Shown here one piece after another: positions 27,225 to 36,353 of a stretch of DNA of 64,000 bases. The DNA comes from Chryseobacterium culicis (GTDB taxonomy: Bacteria; Bacteroidota; Bacteroidia; Flavobacteriales; Weeksellaceae), in assembly GCF_900108365.1 (NCBI RefSeq), contig NZ_FNWQ01000003.1:1-64000 (forward strand), in the 5' to 3' direction. The number at the start of each line of letters is the position of its first letter. Within the stretch, counting starts at the first letter, position 1. Below the pieces are notes generated by a model. That model saw only the letters and a list, made by a program, of their open reading frames with translations. It was not told the origin of the DNA and did not search any database. A program made the translations under genes and the position numbers.

Positions 27225-28048
27225 TTAGAAAAGTTGGTTACAATTTTTAAAAGAGCAGAATTATCCATTTCCGGGATTTCTTCCGCCTCATCATCCTTCA
27301 GCAAATGTTTATGCTCATCATAGTAAAAAATTTTCCATTCCTTATCATGATATTCCAAAGCGGAGAGATTTTCAATCCAGTCCCCTGAATTCATATAAGT
27401 ACAGGATCCTTTTTTATTTACAACCTCACGAATCTGTGGCTGGTGAATATGCCCACACACCACATAGTCATAATGATTGTCGATGGCCAGCTCAGAAGCT
27501 GTAAGCTCAAAATCGCCGATGTATTTTACTGCTTTTTTCACATTGTTCTTGATTTTCTTCGAAAACGAGTACTTCTCTTTACCCATTTTTTCTAAGAACC
27601 AATTTACAATATTATTGATTATAATAAGAAGATCATAACCTTTGCCGCCAAGTTTGGCGATCCATTTGGAATGCTGGACGGATGCGTCGAAAACATCACC
27701 GTGAAATATCCAGGCTTTTTTCTGATCAATATTCAGACAGACTTTATTACAGACTTTAAGTTTTCCCAGTTCAAAATCTGTGAACTTACGGAACATTTCA
27801 TCATGATTGCCCGTAATATAATACACATCTGTGTTCTTGGTAGCTAAAGAAAGAATCTTTCGGATTACCTTCAAATGAGGTTTAGGGAAGTAAGACTTTT
27901 TAAACTGCCAGATATCAATAATATCACCGTTTAAAACTAAAGTTTTAGGCTGGATAGAATTGAGATATCTCAACAGTTCTTTAGCCTTACATCCATAAGT
28001 TCCCAAATGAACATCCGATATAACAACTAATTCAACGTTTCTTTTCAT
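27221..28048 (-). CDS. LpxH-like metallophosphoesterase
   Basis: A 275-residue calcineurin-like phosphoesterase with the full metal-binding set: SDVHLG, NGDIID, TGNHDE, FHGD and CGHIHQP. Sequence and length fit the UDP-2,3-diacylglucosamine diphosphatase (LpxH/LpxH2-type) group of lipid A synthesis. Other roles of the superfamily cannot be excluded. The preferred start is the ATG at 28046-28048 (MKRNVELVVISDVHLG) rather than the TTG four codons upstream. It is coupled to the downstream glycosyltransferase by a four-base overlap and follows yebC by 57 bases. Confidence 0.85.
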   Translation of the reverse strand: MKRNVELVVISDVHLGTYGCKAKELLRYLNSIQPKTLVLNGDIIDIWQFKKSYFPKPHLKVIRKILSLATKNTDVYYITGNHDEMFRKFTDFELGKLKVCNKVCLNIDQKKAWIFHGDVFDASVQHSKWIAKLGGKGYDLLIIINNIVNWFLEKMGKEKYSFSKKIKNNVKKAVKYIGDFELTASELAIDNHYDYVVCGHIHQPQIREVVNKKGSCTYMNSGDWIENLSALEYHDKEWKIFYYDEHKHLLKDDEAEEIPEMDNSALLKIVTNFSK

Positions 28049-28105
28049 AGTTTTGTACAAAGAAACTAATTGAAAATTAACTGTATATGAATGCTATATT
28101 ATTTT

Positions 28106-28846
28106 TTATAAAGAGTTCATCAGCTCTTCTGTGATTTCCATGTTGTGGTAGACGTTTTGAACGTCATCATCCTCTTCGAAACGTTCCAGCATTTTCATAT
28201 TCGCTTTGAACTGTTCTGCGTTTACTTCCTTTGTATTGTTTGGAATCCTTTGAAGCTCTGCACTTTTAGCTTCAATTCCCAGATCATCCAGCTTGTGAGA
28301 TAAAGACCCGAAATCTTCAAATGCAGTTGTGATCATTACTTCTTCTTCATCTTTTTCTACATCTTCTGCTCCTCCGTCAATCATTTCCATTTCAAAATCA
28401 TCCCAATCCATTTTAATCTGAGTCAAATCGATCGTGAAAATTCCTTTTCTGTCGAAGATAAATGCCAACTCCCCATTTTTACCAAGGTTACCGTCGAACT
28501 TGTTGAAAACCGCTCTTACATTAGCTACAGTTCTTGTTGTGTTGTTAGTAGTACACTCAACAAAAAATGCAACACCGCCTTGTCCATAACCTTCGTAAGT
28601 AACTTCTTCGTAGTTCTCTGCATCTGCACCGCTCGCTTTCTTAATTGCTCTTTCTACGTTATCTTTAGGCATATTAGCCCCTTTCGCATTCTGGATACAT
28701 CTTCTCAACGCGGGATTAGATTCGGGATCTGTTCCGCCAGCTTTTACAGCTAATGCAATGTCCTTTCCTATTTTAGAGAATGTTTTGGCCATCTTGTCCC
28801 ATCTGGCCATTTTAGAAGCTTTTCTATATTCAAATGCTCTTCCCAT
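28106..28846 (-). CDS. YebC/PmpR-family translation or transcription factor
   Basis: A 246-residue member of the YebC/TACO1 family. It starts MGRAFEYRKASKMARWDKM. A longer frame from 28924 runs through the OmpA terminator and is rejected. Typical segments are NPALRRCIQNAKGANMPKDNVERAIKK and YEGYGQGGVAFFVECTTNN. Family members help ribosomes through proline stretches or act as DNA-binding regulators. The acidic insert EDVEKDEEE is normal for the family. It is separated from ompA by a terminator and is probably a single gene or the lead gene before the LpxH-like gene. Confidence 0.94.
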   Translation of the reverse strand: MGRAFEYRKASKMARWDKMAKTFSKIGKDIALAVKAGGTDPESNPALRRCIQNAKGANMPKDNVERAIKKASGADAENYEEVTYEGYGQGGVAFFVECTTNNTTRTVANVRAVFNKFDGNLGKNGELAFIFDRKGIFTIDLTQIKMDWDDFEMEMIDGGAEDVEKDEEEVMITTAFEDFGSLSHKLDDLGIEAKSAELQRIPNNTKEVNAEQFKANMKMLERFEEDDDVQNVYHNMEITEELMNSL

Positions 28847-28894
28847 TTTAATTTTTAAATTTTCAACAAAATTAGTTAAAAGTGAACAAAAAAA

Positions 28895-28922
28895 AAATAC
28901 CTCCAAAAAATTGGAGGTATTC
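28895..28922 (-). terminator. Terminator of the OmpA gene
   Basis: Perfect hairpin ATACCTCCAA / TTGGAGGTAT. A run of T follows on the minus strand (28888-28897 as A on the plus strand). It starts about 19 bases after the ompA stop codon. Confidence 0.9.
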
Positions 28923-28940
28923 ATTATTTAGAAAAATTAA

Positions 28941-30452
28941 TTATTTTTTCTTTTTAGCTGGAGCTTTTCTTTTAGCTGGAGCTTTCTTAGCTTTTTTCAC
29001 TACAGTCTTCTTCTCTACAACATCTAGATCAGATTTCTTAAGTGCATCCCAAGCAGCACCGTTAACAGCTTCAACAACTACTTTTCTGTCAACCATTCTT
29101 TCTGCATCAGAAGCTTTTTCAGAAACAGTAGCGTCTCTTTCACCAACTCCTACAGATTTTAACTGGTTTGCATTAACTCCTCTAGCTTCTAGAGCACCTA
29201 CTACAGAAGCAGCTCTTTGTCTAGAAAGTTTCAAGTTGTAAGCATCAGCACCTTTCTTATCAGTGTGACCTGTTACTAAGAATGTACCATCGTTAGATTG
29301 CTTGATGATTGTTGCAGCTTGATCTAACTTACCGCTAGACTCAGGTCTGATTGTAGCCTTATTGAAATCAAATAAGATATCTTTAAGAGCACCTGTAGCT
29401 TCTTTAGCAATTACGTCTTTTGGTTTAGGACATCCGTTGTATTCTGGAAGACCTGGAACAGTAGGACAAGCATCATCTTTATCTAGGATACCGTCACCGT
29501 CTGTATCTGGCCAAGGACAACCGTTGTTTTCAGCAGGACCTGCTACTGTAGGACAAGCATCATCTTTGTCGATTACACCGTCACCATCAGTATCTGGCCA
29601 AGGGCATCCGTTGTTTTCAACTGGACCTGCCACTTCTGGACATTGATCGTCTTTATCTGGAACTCCGTCACCGTCAGTATCAGGACATCCTTGGAATTCT
29701 GGTAAACCTGGAGTATCTGGACAAAGGTCATCTTTGTCTAGGATACCATCCTTATCTCTATCTCTGTTTCCGAATCTGAATAAGATAGAAGCAGAAGCTT
29801 GCCAGAAGTTAGCCACTGTAGAGTGGTCACCTGGAGTTGATACATAATCACCCTGAATACCAAGACCGAAGTTCTTAGTTACCCAGAAGTTAGCACCTGC
29901 ACCTGTAGCTACAGTAAAGTGGTTAGCTTTACCGTTTTCGTTACCATCCTTACCGTTAGTTACGTTTTCGATTGGATTACCGTTAGCATCAACAGATGTT
30001 CTTGGGAAAGTAAGTGCTGTATAATCATGTCTTAAATAATTAGCACCAACTCTTAAATATGGATCAAACCAAGATTCTTCGTTCCATAAAAGACCTGCAG
30101 CGTGAGCCTGGAAACCAAGACCTGTCATTAGGAAAAATTCTTTCCCCATGTTGAATCTTTTGTTTTCAACATTTCCAACAGAAGTCTGCCAGTCAATTAC
30201 TAAACCTTTACCAACATTTCTAGCAACTGTTAGCTTAGATAATGGAGGTGTAATAGAAAAGTTGTTCACATTGAACATGCTTTTCGTCAAATTGTTAGCA
30301 GAGAACGTATTACTGAAGTTACTTCTTGCTGCTACGTGGTTTTCAGCATGAGCACCAACTCCGATTAACCACGGATTGTTGGTAGTCTGTGCGAAAACAG
30401 TAGAGGCAACAGTAAGCGCCAATGCTGAAATTCCTAATTTTAGATTTTTCAT
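28941..30452 (-). CDS. OmpA-family outer-membrane protein with calcium-binding repeats
   Basis: A 503-residue major outer-membrane protein. It has a signal peptide ending at VFAQ (about 22) and an N-terminal beta-barrel to about 235. Four thrombospondin-type-3 calcium-binding repeats follow (DTDGDGV and similar, each ending in a GCP-type cysteine). The C-terminal OmpA peptidoglycan-binding domain has FDFNKATIRPESSGKLDQAA and GHTDKKGADAYNLKLSRQRA. The last 25 residues form an unusual Lys/Ala/Pro tail with repeated KAPAK. It anchors the outer membrane to the wall. It has its own promoter and terminator. Codon choice looks more uniform than in neighbours, as expected for an abundant protein. Confidence 0.94.
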   Translation of the reverse strand: MKNLKLGISALALTVASTVFAQTTNNPWLIGVGAHAENHVAARSNFSNTFSANNLTKSMFNVNNFSITPPLSKLTVARNVGKGLVIDWQTSVGNVENKRFNMGKEFFLMTGLGFQAHAAGLLWNEESWFDPYLRVGANYLRHDYTALTFPRTSVDANGNPIENVTNGKDGNENGKANHFTVATGAGANFWVTKNFGLGIQGDYVSTPGDHSTVANFWQASASILFRFGNRDRDKDGILDKDDLCPDTPGLPEFQGCPDTDGDGVPDKDDQCPEVAGPVENNGCPWPDTDGDGVIDKDDACPTVAGPAENNGCPWPDTDGDGILDKDDACPTVPGLPEYNGCPKPKDVIAKEATGALKDILFDFNKATIRPESSGKLDQAATIIKQSNDGTFLVTGHTDKKGADAYNLKLSRQRAASVVGALEARGVNANQLKSVGVGERDATVSEKASDAERMVDRKVVVEAVNGAAWDALKKSDLDVVEKKTVVKKAKKAPAKRKAPAKKKK

Positions 30453-30481
30453 AGAATTAAATGATTAAATAATTGATAATG

Positions 30482-30513
30482 CAAAATAAATATAATTTTT
30501 CTTTATATACAAA
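30482..30513 (-). promoter_or_regulatory. Probable OmpA promoter
   Basis: Minus-strand TTTG (30510-30513), a 20-base spacer, then TTATTTTG (30482-30489), an off-by-one form of TAnnTTTG. It lies 30 bases upstream of the start codon in an AT-rich gap. Confidence 0.55.
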
Positions 30514-30529
30514 GTTTTTCAAATGATTT

Positions 30530-30991
30530 TTAACTTTTCTTTAATATTCTGTCCAGGTTACGTTTATTTTCTCTATCTTTTATCGCCTCTCTTTTATCGA
30601 AAAGCTTTTTCCCTCTACCCAGCGCTATCAGCACCTTTGCTTTACCTCGGTCAGTGATATATAATTTTAAAGGTATTATGGTGTTCCCAGCATCCTTTAA
30701 CTTTTTTTCAAGTTTTTGCAATTCTTTTTTGTGCAAGAGCAATTTCCGTTCCCTTTTTGTTTTATGATTGTAAAAAGTTCCTAATTTATACTCATCAATC
30801 ATCATGTTAATGATGTATAATTCCCCATCAATAAACTGACAGAAGGATTCTGTGATGGATGCTTTGGATGAACGTAAAGATTTTATTTCTGTACCCGTCA
30901 AAACCATTCCGGCTTCGTATTCCTCCAGAATTTCGTATTCAAAACGGGCTCTTTTGTTTAATATGCTAACTGTTTTCTCAATCTTCATCAT
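30530..30991 (-). CDS. smpB: SsrA-binding protein SmpB
   Basis: A 153-residue partner of tmRNA in trans-translation, which rescues stalled ribosomes. Family hallmarks are NKRARFEYEILEEYEAGMVLTGTEIKSLR and the basic tail DKREAIKDRENKRNLDRILKK. The start could be either of two adjacent ATGs (30991 or 30988). The tmRNA gene itself is not in the window. It lies upstream of ompA by 77 bases, with a promoter between. Confidence 0.96.
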   Translation of the reverse strand: MMKIEKTVSILNKRARFEYEILEEYEAGMVLTGTEIKSLRSSKASITESFCQFIDGELYIINMMIDEYKLGTFYNHKTKRERKLLLHKKELQKLEKKLKDAGNTIIPLKLYITDRGKAKVLIALGRGKKLFDKREAIKDRENKRNLDRILKKS

Positions 30992-31109
30992 TTTAAAATT
31001 TCGTTAATGAAATATATAAAAAATACCAAACATTTAAAAACTTGACTATTATATTATTACAGAATACCCAAATTCTTTTCGTATTTTTGCGCCAAATTTA
31101 CAAAACTAT

Positions 31110-32732
31110 ATGTTAACAGTATCTAACTTATCTTTACAATTCGGGAAAAGAGTTCTTTTTGACGAGGTAAATATTATGTTTACCAAAGGAAACTGCTACG
31201 GAATCATCGGAGCAAACGGTGCGGGAAAGTCTACATTCCTTAAAATATTAACAGGAAAGCAGGATCCTACAACAGGGCATGTATCTCTGGAACCAGGGAA
31301 AAGAATGTCAGTTTTGGAGCAGGATCACTTTGCTTATGATCAGTATACTGTTCTTGAAGCAGTTTTAAGAGGTAATAAGAAATTATTTGAGATAAAGGAG
31401 GAAATGGATGCGTTATACGCAAAAGAAGATTTCTCTGATGAAGACGGTATTAAGGCCGGTGAACTAGGTGTCATTTACGATGAAATGGGAGGCTGGACTG
31501 CAGAATCTGATGCACAGACTATGCTTTCTAACGTTGGAATCAAAGATGATATGCACTGGCAGATGATGAGTGAACTTGAGAATAAGGACAAAGTAAAGGT
31601 TCTTTTGGCTCAGGCACTTTTCGGAAATCCTGATGTATTGATTCTGGATGAGCCTACCAACGACCTTGATATTGATACCATTTCGTGGCTGGAAGATTTC
31701 CTTGCAGATTATGAAAATACGGTAATCGTTGTATCTCACGACCGTCACTTCCTGGATACCGTGTGTACACACATTGGTGACCTGGATTATGCTAAACTAA
31801 ACCTTTATACAGGTAACTACTCTTTCTGGTACCAGGCTTCTCAGCTGGCAACAAGACAAAGAGCTCAGGCAAACAAGAAAGCTGAAGAAAAGAAAAAGGA
31901 ACTTCAGGACTTCATTGCCAGATTCAGTTCTAACGTTGCTAAGGCAAAACAGGCTACTGCAAGAAAGAAGATGATCGATAAATTGAATATTGACGACATC
32001 AAGCCTTCTTCAAGAAGATATCCCGCTATCATTTTTGAAATGGAAAGAGAAGCAGGAGATCAGATCTTGGATGTAAAAGGTCTTGAGAAAACAAAAGACG
32101 GAGAATTGCTGTTCTCCAATATCGATCTGAATCTTAAAAAAGGGGATAAAGTTGCCATCCTTTCTAAAAACTCTTTAGCTATCACAGAATTCTTCGAAAT
32201 TCTGGCAGGAAACGTAGAAGCAGATAAAGGGACAGTTGCATGGGGAGTTACCACCAATCAGTCTCACATGCCTTTGGACAACACCAACTTCTTTCAGGAA
32301 GATTTAAGTTTGGTTGACTGGTTAAGACAGTTTACAAAAAATGATGAAGAGCGTCACGAAGAATTTGTAAGAGGATTCCTGGGAAGAATGCTATTCTCAG
32401 GAGATGAGGCTCTGAAATCCTGTAAAGTACTTTCAGGAGGTGAAAAAATGAGATGTATGTTCAGTAGAATGATGCTTCAGAAAGCAAACGTTCTTTTATT
32501 GGATGAACCTACCAACCACTTGGATCTTGAAAGTATTACAACTCTGAACAACTCTTTATCCAACTTCAAAGGAAATCTTTTACTGGCATCTCATGACCAC
32601 GAAATGCTTTCAACAGTCTGTAACAGAATTGTTGAACTGACTCCTGCAGGAATTATTGACAGAGAAATGACTTACGATGAATATCTTGCTGATAAAAAGG
32701 TAAAAGAATTAAGAGAAAAAATGTATTCTTAA
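31110..32732 (+). CDS. ABC-F ATPase, YbiT-like, with one degenerate ATP site
   Basis: A soluble 540-residue protein with two ABC domains and no membrane part, probably a ribosome-associated ABC-F factor. Domain 1 has Walker A GANGAGKST (34-42) and Walker B VLILDEPTNDLD, but its signature is degenerate (SELENKDK). The interdomain linker is lysine-rich (KKAEEKKKELQDFIARF). Domain 2 has an intact signature (LSGGEKMRC) and Walker B (VLLLDEPTNHLD), but its Walker A is replaced by AILSKNSLAITEFF. These two losses fall on the same composite ATP site. The gene is monocistronic with a terminator after it. A TATTTTTG -7-like box lies at 31082-31089. Confidence 0.93.
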   Translation: MLTVSNLSLQFGKRVLFDEVNIMFTKGNCYGIIGANGAGKSTFLKILTGKQDPTTGHVSLEPGKRMSVLEQDHFAYDQYTVLEAVLRGNKKLFEIKEEMDALYAKEDFSDEDGIKAGELGVIYDEMGGWTAESDAQTMLSNVGIKDDMHWQMMSELENKDKVKVLLAQALFGNPDVLILDEPTNDLDIDTISWLEDFLADYENTVIVVSHDRHFLDTVCTHIGDLDYAKLNLYTGNYSFWYQASQLATRQRAQANKKAEEKKKELQDFIARFSSNVAKAKQATARKKMIDKLNIDDIKPSSRRYPAIIFEMEREAGDQILDVKGLEKTKDGELLFSNIDLNLKKGDKVAILSKNSLAITEFFEILAGNVEADKGTVAWGVTTNQSHMPLDNTNFFQEDLSLVDWLRQFTKNDEERHEEFVRGFLGRMLFSGDEALKSCKVLSGGEKMRCMFSRMMLQKANVLLLDEPTNHLDLESITTLNNSLSNFKGNLLLASHDHEMLSTVCNRIVELTPAGIIDREMTYDEYLADKKVKELREKMYS

Positions 32733-32760
32733 TCCGGACAACATTAAAATCTATATAAAA

Positions 32761-32791
32761 ATACCTCAAAGCAATGCTTTGAGGTATTTTT
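32761..32791. terminator. Bidirectional terminator
   Basis: ATACCTCAAAGCA / TGCTTTGAGGTAT hairpin with TTTT after it and AAAA before it. It lies between the convergent ABC-F and M48 genes. Confidence 0.85.
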
Positions 32792-32812
32792 GTTTAAACA
32801 ATAAATAAATAA

Positions 32813-33631
32813 TTATTTTGTCAATTTTGCAGTCGGTAAAGAAACAGTTCCGGGATCTTTCCACAAACCGTCTTTCTCTGCCTTCTTTTTAACAGCTTCT
32901 GCTCTTTTATTACTGTCCGGGTGAGAATTGAACATTTTCTCAAAATTAGTCTGTGTACTTCCTTCTGAAAGTAAGCCTAATTTTTTAAAAGCTGTATAAG
33001 CTCCTACCACATCATATTTATTTGCTTTCATGAAGTTGTAGGAATAAGTATCAGCCTCAGATTCCTGCTTTTTGCTGTGTGAAGCATCTAAAAAGGCATT
33101 AGCCATTTTTCCCACCTGACTGTCATTAAGGGTGGCTACAGCTGATGACGCTGATGAGGCCGCATCTAAAGCTGCTGCTTTCAGATAGGCAGATTTCATA
33201 GCATCTTTTGTATCCTGATTTTTAACATGCCCGATCTCATGCCCTATAACAGCAAGCAGTTCATTGTCTGTCATGATATCCATCAGCGAAGAAAATACAC
33301 GTACGCTTCCGTCTGCACAGGCAAAAGCATTGATATCTTTTACTTTATAAACTTTGTAATTCAGATTCAAGCCGTCCTGAGATTTGTGTTTTCCGAAGAG
33401 TTTGTTCAGTCTCACAGTGTACGGATCTTTAGGCCCTGCCACAGGATTATTCTTATCCATCCATTCTACTGATTCTTTGGATAATTTAATAGCATCATCG
33501 TTGGTAAATGTCAATGCTTTTGCTCCATTCGAAACTATTCCCGCAGCTTTCCCAAGGTTAATTTTCTGTGCATTGATCGAATAGACAGCCCCGAATAACA
33601 GAAGGCCCATCGTAATTTTTTTCATAGTCAT
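32813..33631 (-). CDS. Secreted M48-family metalloprotease
   Basis: A 272-residue periplasmic protease of the M48 (HtpX/Oma1/BepA-like) family. The signal peptide ends at about NAQK (residue 22). The zinc motif is HEIGH (131-135), with the third ligand expected in the KKQESEADTYSYNFM segment. No membrane helix follows the signal, so it is soluble or peripheral. A role in envelope protein quality control is likely but not shown. Two ATGs near the start (33631 and 33625) are both possible. A promoter lies directly upstream, divergent from recJ. Confidence 0.9.
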   Translation of the reverse strand: MTMKKITMGLLLFGAVYSINAQKINLGKAAGIVSNGAKALTFTNDDAIKLSKESVEWMDKNNPVAGPKDPYTVRLNKLFGKHKSQDGLNLNYKVYKVKDINAFACADGSVRVFSSLMDIMTDNELLAVIGHEIGHVKNQDTKDAMKSAYLKAAALDAASSASSAVATLNDSQVGKMANAFLDASHSKKQESEADTYSYNFMKANKYDVVGAYTAFKKLGLLSEGSTQTNFEKMFNSHPDSNKRAEAVKKKAEKDGLWKDPGTVSLPTAKLTK

Positions 33632-33646
33632 TTAAAATTTGGAGCA

Positions 33647-33681
33647 CGAAGATAAACTTTTTTAACAATTATTTAGTCAAA
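33647..33681 (-). promoter_or_regulatory. Possible promoter of the M48 protease gene
   Basis: Minus-strand TTTG (33678-33681), a 23-base spacer, then TATCTTCG (33647-33654), a near match to TAnnTTTG. Confidence 0.45.
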
Positions 33682-33956
33682 AATTCTCCCATATCTTCTC
33701 CGAAGGTTATTTTTTATTACTGAAAAGTAAAATCAAAAGCCCAAGATTTTTCTGTTCAGCAAAACAACCCGACAAAGCATTTGAGAAAGGCGATTTCAAA
33801 AGCGCCGCCTTCCTGCAAAAATATTTTCTGAAAGAAAATAAACAATAATTTTGATGAAGAGCTATAAATTTTACCGGCCTGATATTGCTCATTTACAAAA
33901 TCTAATTTGCTGATTTTTAAAGCCGCTTTTAGAACTTTTTTCCTTATTTTTGTGAA
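33682..33956. other. Intergenic region between the M48 protease and recJ
   Basis: This is divergent intergenic space. Short minus-strand reading frames here have no recognisable features and the base composition looks non-coding. TATTTTTG at 33945-33952 could be a -7 box for recJ but lies only a few bases before the start, with no fitting -33 box. Confidence 0.5.
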
Positions 33957-35669
33957 ATGAGTCAAAAATGGATTTATAAGCCTGAACCCGATGAGGAAGT
34001 TGTGGACAGACTAAGTTCGTCACTTGGTTTTGGTACTTTTGAATCTAAAATTCTCGTTCTCAGAGGAATTGACAATTATCAAAAGGCCAGAGAATTCTTC
34101 AAACCGAATCTTAACGATATACACAATCCGTTTTTAATGGCAGACATGCAAAAAGCTGTAGAGCGTATTGCCACTGCAATTGAAAATGGTGAAAAAATAT
34201 TGGTATATGGTGATTATGATGTGGACGGAACTACAGCTGTTGCTTTAATGTATCTTTACCTCAGCAAAATTGTTGAGAAAAAATATCTGGATTATTATAT
34301 TCCGGACAGAAATTCTGAAGGATATGGAATTTCTACTGAAGGAATTGATTTTGCCAAAGAAAATGGTTTTTCATTAATCATTGCGCTGGATTGTGGAATT
34401 AAGGCCCTGGATATGATCAGCTATGCCAGCAACCTGGGTATAGATTTTATTATCTGCGACCATCACCTTCCGGGTGACGAAATTCCTAATGCTGCTGCAG
34501 TACTTGATCCCAAGAGAACTGACTGCCGCTATCCGTTCAAAGAACTTTCTGGATGCGGAGTGGGTTTCAAGCTCTGCCAGGGACTTAATACGATCTATAA
34601 GTTACCCGAAGCTGAATTGTTTGAACTGACAGATCTTCTGGCAATTTCCATTGCAGCAGATATTGTTTCTATGACGGGAGAAAACAGAGTTTTGGCTAAA
34701 ATGGGATTAAAAACACTCAGAAAGACCAGAAATCTTGGATTAAGACTTTTAATTCCTGAGGACAAGCTTTCTCATTTTGAAATTTCCAATATTGTTTTTG
34801 AAATAGCTCCCAAAATAAATGCAGCCGGAAGAATATCTCATGGTAAGGCCGCTGTGGAACTTATGGTTTCTGACAATCTGAAACATGCCAACCAGATTGT
34901 AAACGACATCATGAATCTTAATGATGAAAGGCGCGAGCTGGATATGAACTCTACACTTTCTGCATTAAATCAAATTATAGAATCCCAGCAGGAAACCAAG
35001 CATACCACTATTGTTTACCATCCCGAGTGGAATAAAGGAGTAATTGGTATTGTAGCTTCAAGACTTATTGAAACTTATTATAAACCTACGCTTGTGTTTA
35101 CCGATGGTAATAATGGCGAAATGGTAGCTTCAGCAAGATCTGTTTCTGATTTTGATGTTCATGAAGCTCTTGATCTGTGTTCTGAATATTTCCTTAAATT
35201 CGGGGGACATCATGCAGCCGCGGGACTTTCTATGGAGAAAGAGAAGTTTGCAGCATTTAAGGAGAAATTTGAGAGAATTGTTTCGGAGAAAATCCAGGAA
35301 CACCAGAAGGAACCTTCTATTACCATTGATACGGAGATTAAAATTGACGAAATCAACAGAGATTTTATCAACTTCCACAGGAAGCTTGCCCCATTCGGGC
35401 CTCATAATATGAAACCTATTTTTACATTAACGAATCAGAAATTGTCTGGATATGTAAAAACAATGGGGAAAGATAATAATCACCTTAAGTTTTATATTAA
35501 ACAGGAGTCTACGGGGAGAAATATCGAATGTGTAGGATTCAAGCTTGGACAATTTGTTGAAGATTTTAAAAATAAAAATTTTGATCTTGCCTTTACCCTT
35601 GAGGAAAACCACTGGAAGGGTAATGTAACGCATTATCTTAACATTAAGGATGTAAAATTCAGAGAGTAA
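33957..35669 (+). CDS. recJ: Single-stranded-DNA-specific exonuclease RecJ
   Basis: A 570-residue 5'-3' single-strand exonuclease for recombination and mismatch repair. DHH-family motifs are present: VYGDYDVDGTTA (84-94), the DHH box ICDHHLPG (about 166-173), and the DHHA1 glycine-histidine motif FGGHHAAAGLSM (about 417-428). The C-terminal OB-like domain ends in NVTHYLNIKDVKFRE. Length is normal for the family. It is followed by a 96-base gap and nadD. The identification is secure. Confidence 0.97.
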   Translation: MSQKWIYKPEPDEEVVDRLSSSLGFGTFESKILVLRGIDNYQKAREFFKPNLNDIHNPFLMADMQKAVERIATAIENGEKILVYGDYDVDGTTAVALMYLYLSKIVEKKYLDYYIPDRNSEGYGISTEGIDFAKENGFSLIIALDCGIKALDMISYASNLGIDFIICDHHLPGDEIPNAAAVLDPKRTDCRYPFKELSGCGVGFKLCQGLNTIYKLPEAELFELTDLLAISIAADIVSMTGENRVLAKMGLKTLRKTRNLGLRLLIPEDKLSHFEISNIVFEIAPKINAAGRISHGKAAVELMVSDNLKHANQIVNDIMNLNDERRELDMNSTLSALNQIIESQQETKHTTIVYHPEWNKGVIGIVASRLIETYYKPTLVFTDGNNGEMVASARSVSDFDVHEALDLCSEYFLKFGGHHAAAGLSMEKEKFAAFKEKFERIVSEKIQEHQKEPSITIDTEIKIDEINRDFINFHRKLAPFGPHNMKPIFTLTNQKLSGYVKTMGKDNNHLKFYIKQESTGRNIECVGFKLGQFVEDFKNKNFDLAFTLEENHWKGNVTHYLNIKDVKFRE

Positions 35670-35670
35670 G

Positions 35671-35756
35671 TAAGGTTGCAGGATTCAGGTAATAACCGCC
35701 TGAACAGAATATGGATATTCCAAACTACTGCTACCCGGTACCTACTTCCTATTACC
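35671..35756. repeat. Possible decayed intergenic repeat
   Basis: The recJ-nadD gap starts with AAGGTTGCAGGATTCAGG and ends with CTGCTACCCGGTACCTACTTCC. The latter matches the right end of the 19811-20093 element at 22 of 29 positions. It is likely a degenerate copy or a related dispersed motif. Confidence 0.35.
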
Positions 35757-35765
35757 AAACAAAAA

Positions 35766-36350
35766 ATGAAAAAAATCGGTTTATTTTTCGGATCATTTAA
35801 TCCTATTCATATCGGGCATCTTATTCTGGCTAATTATATTCTTGAAAATTCTGACATGGATGAGCTTTGGTTTGTGGTGAGCCCTCAGAATCCGTTTAAA
35901 GACAAAAAATCTTTACTGAAAGATCATAACCGACTGGATATGGTACAGCTTGCCGTGAAGAATTATCCGAATATGAGAGCTTCCAATGTGGAGTTTTCTC
36001 TTCCGGTGCCAAGCTATACCATTGATACACTCACCTACCTTCACGAGAAATATCCTGATTATTCCTTCAGCCTTATCATGGGAGAAGACAATCTGAAGAG
36101 CCTTCATAAGTGGAAGAATTCTGATATCCTGATCAAAAATCATCATATTATTGTCTATCCAAGAGTCTTTGAAGGAGAAAAGAAGGATTCCGAATATTTA
36201 CAGCACGACAATATTTCTCTGATAAAAGCCCCGGTTATAGAGCTTTCCGCAACTGAAATCCGAAATATGATCAGAGATGGAAAAAATGTAAGGCCGATGC
36301 TTCCTCCTGAAGTGTTTGAGTATTTGGATGGCAGCAGTTTTTACCAATAA
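35766..36350 (+). CDS. nadD: Nicotinate-nucleotide adenylyltransferase
   Basis: Adenylates nicotinate mononucleotide in NAD synthesis. At 194 residues it matches the family. It has the nucleotidyltransferase start KKIGLFFGSFNPIHIGHL (HIGH-type loop HIGH/HIGHL) and the C-terminal ISxTxIR-type motif ELSATEIRNMIRDGK. I start it at the ATG at 35766. A frame extending to a TTG at 35676 adds 30 residues from the repeat-like gap and is rejected. The next gene begins 3 bases after its stop codon. Confidence 0.95.
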   Translation: MKKIGLFFGSFNPIHIGHLILANYILENSDMDELWFVVSPQNPFKDKKSLLKDHNRLDMVQLAVKNYPNMRASNVEFSLPVPSYTIDTLTYLHEKYPDYSFSLIMGEDNLKSLHKWKNSDILIKNHHIIVYPRVFEGEKKDSEYLQHDNISLIKAPVIELSATEIRNMIRDGKNVRPMLPPEVFEYLDGSSFYQ

Positions 36351-36353
36351 ACC

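Noticed and set aside
28847..28924. N-terminal extension of the YebC protein
   Set aside because: It would be translated from the OmpA terminator hairpin; the family start MGRAFEYRKASK is at 28846.
33707..33965. Two short minus-strand frames before recJ
   Set aside because: They overlap each other, have no recognisable start region or domain, and lie in the space needed for divergent promoters.
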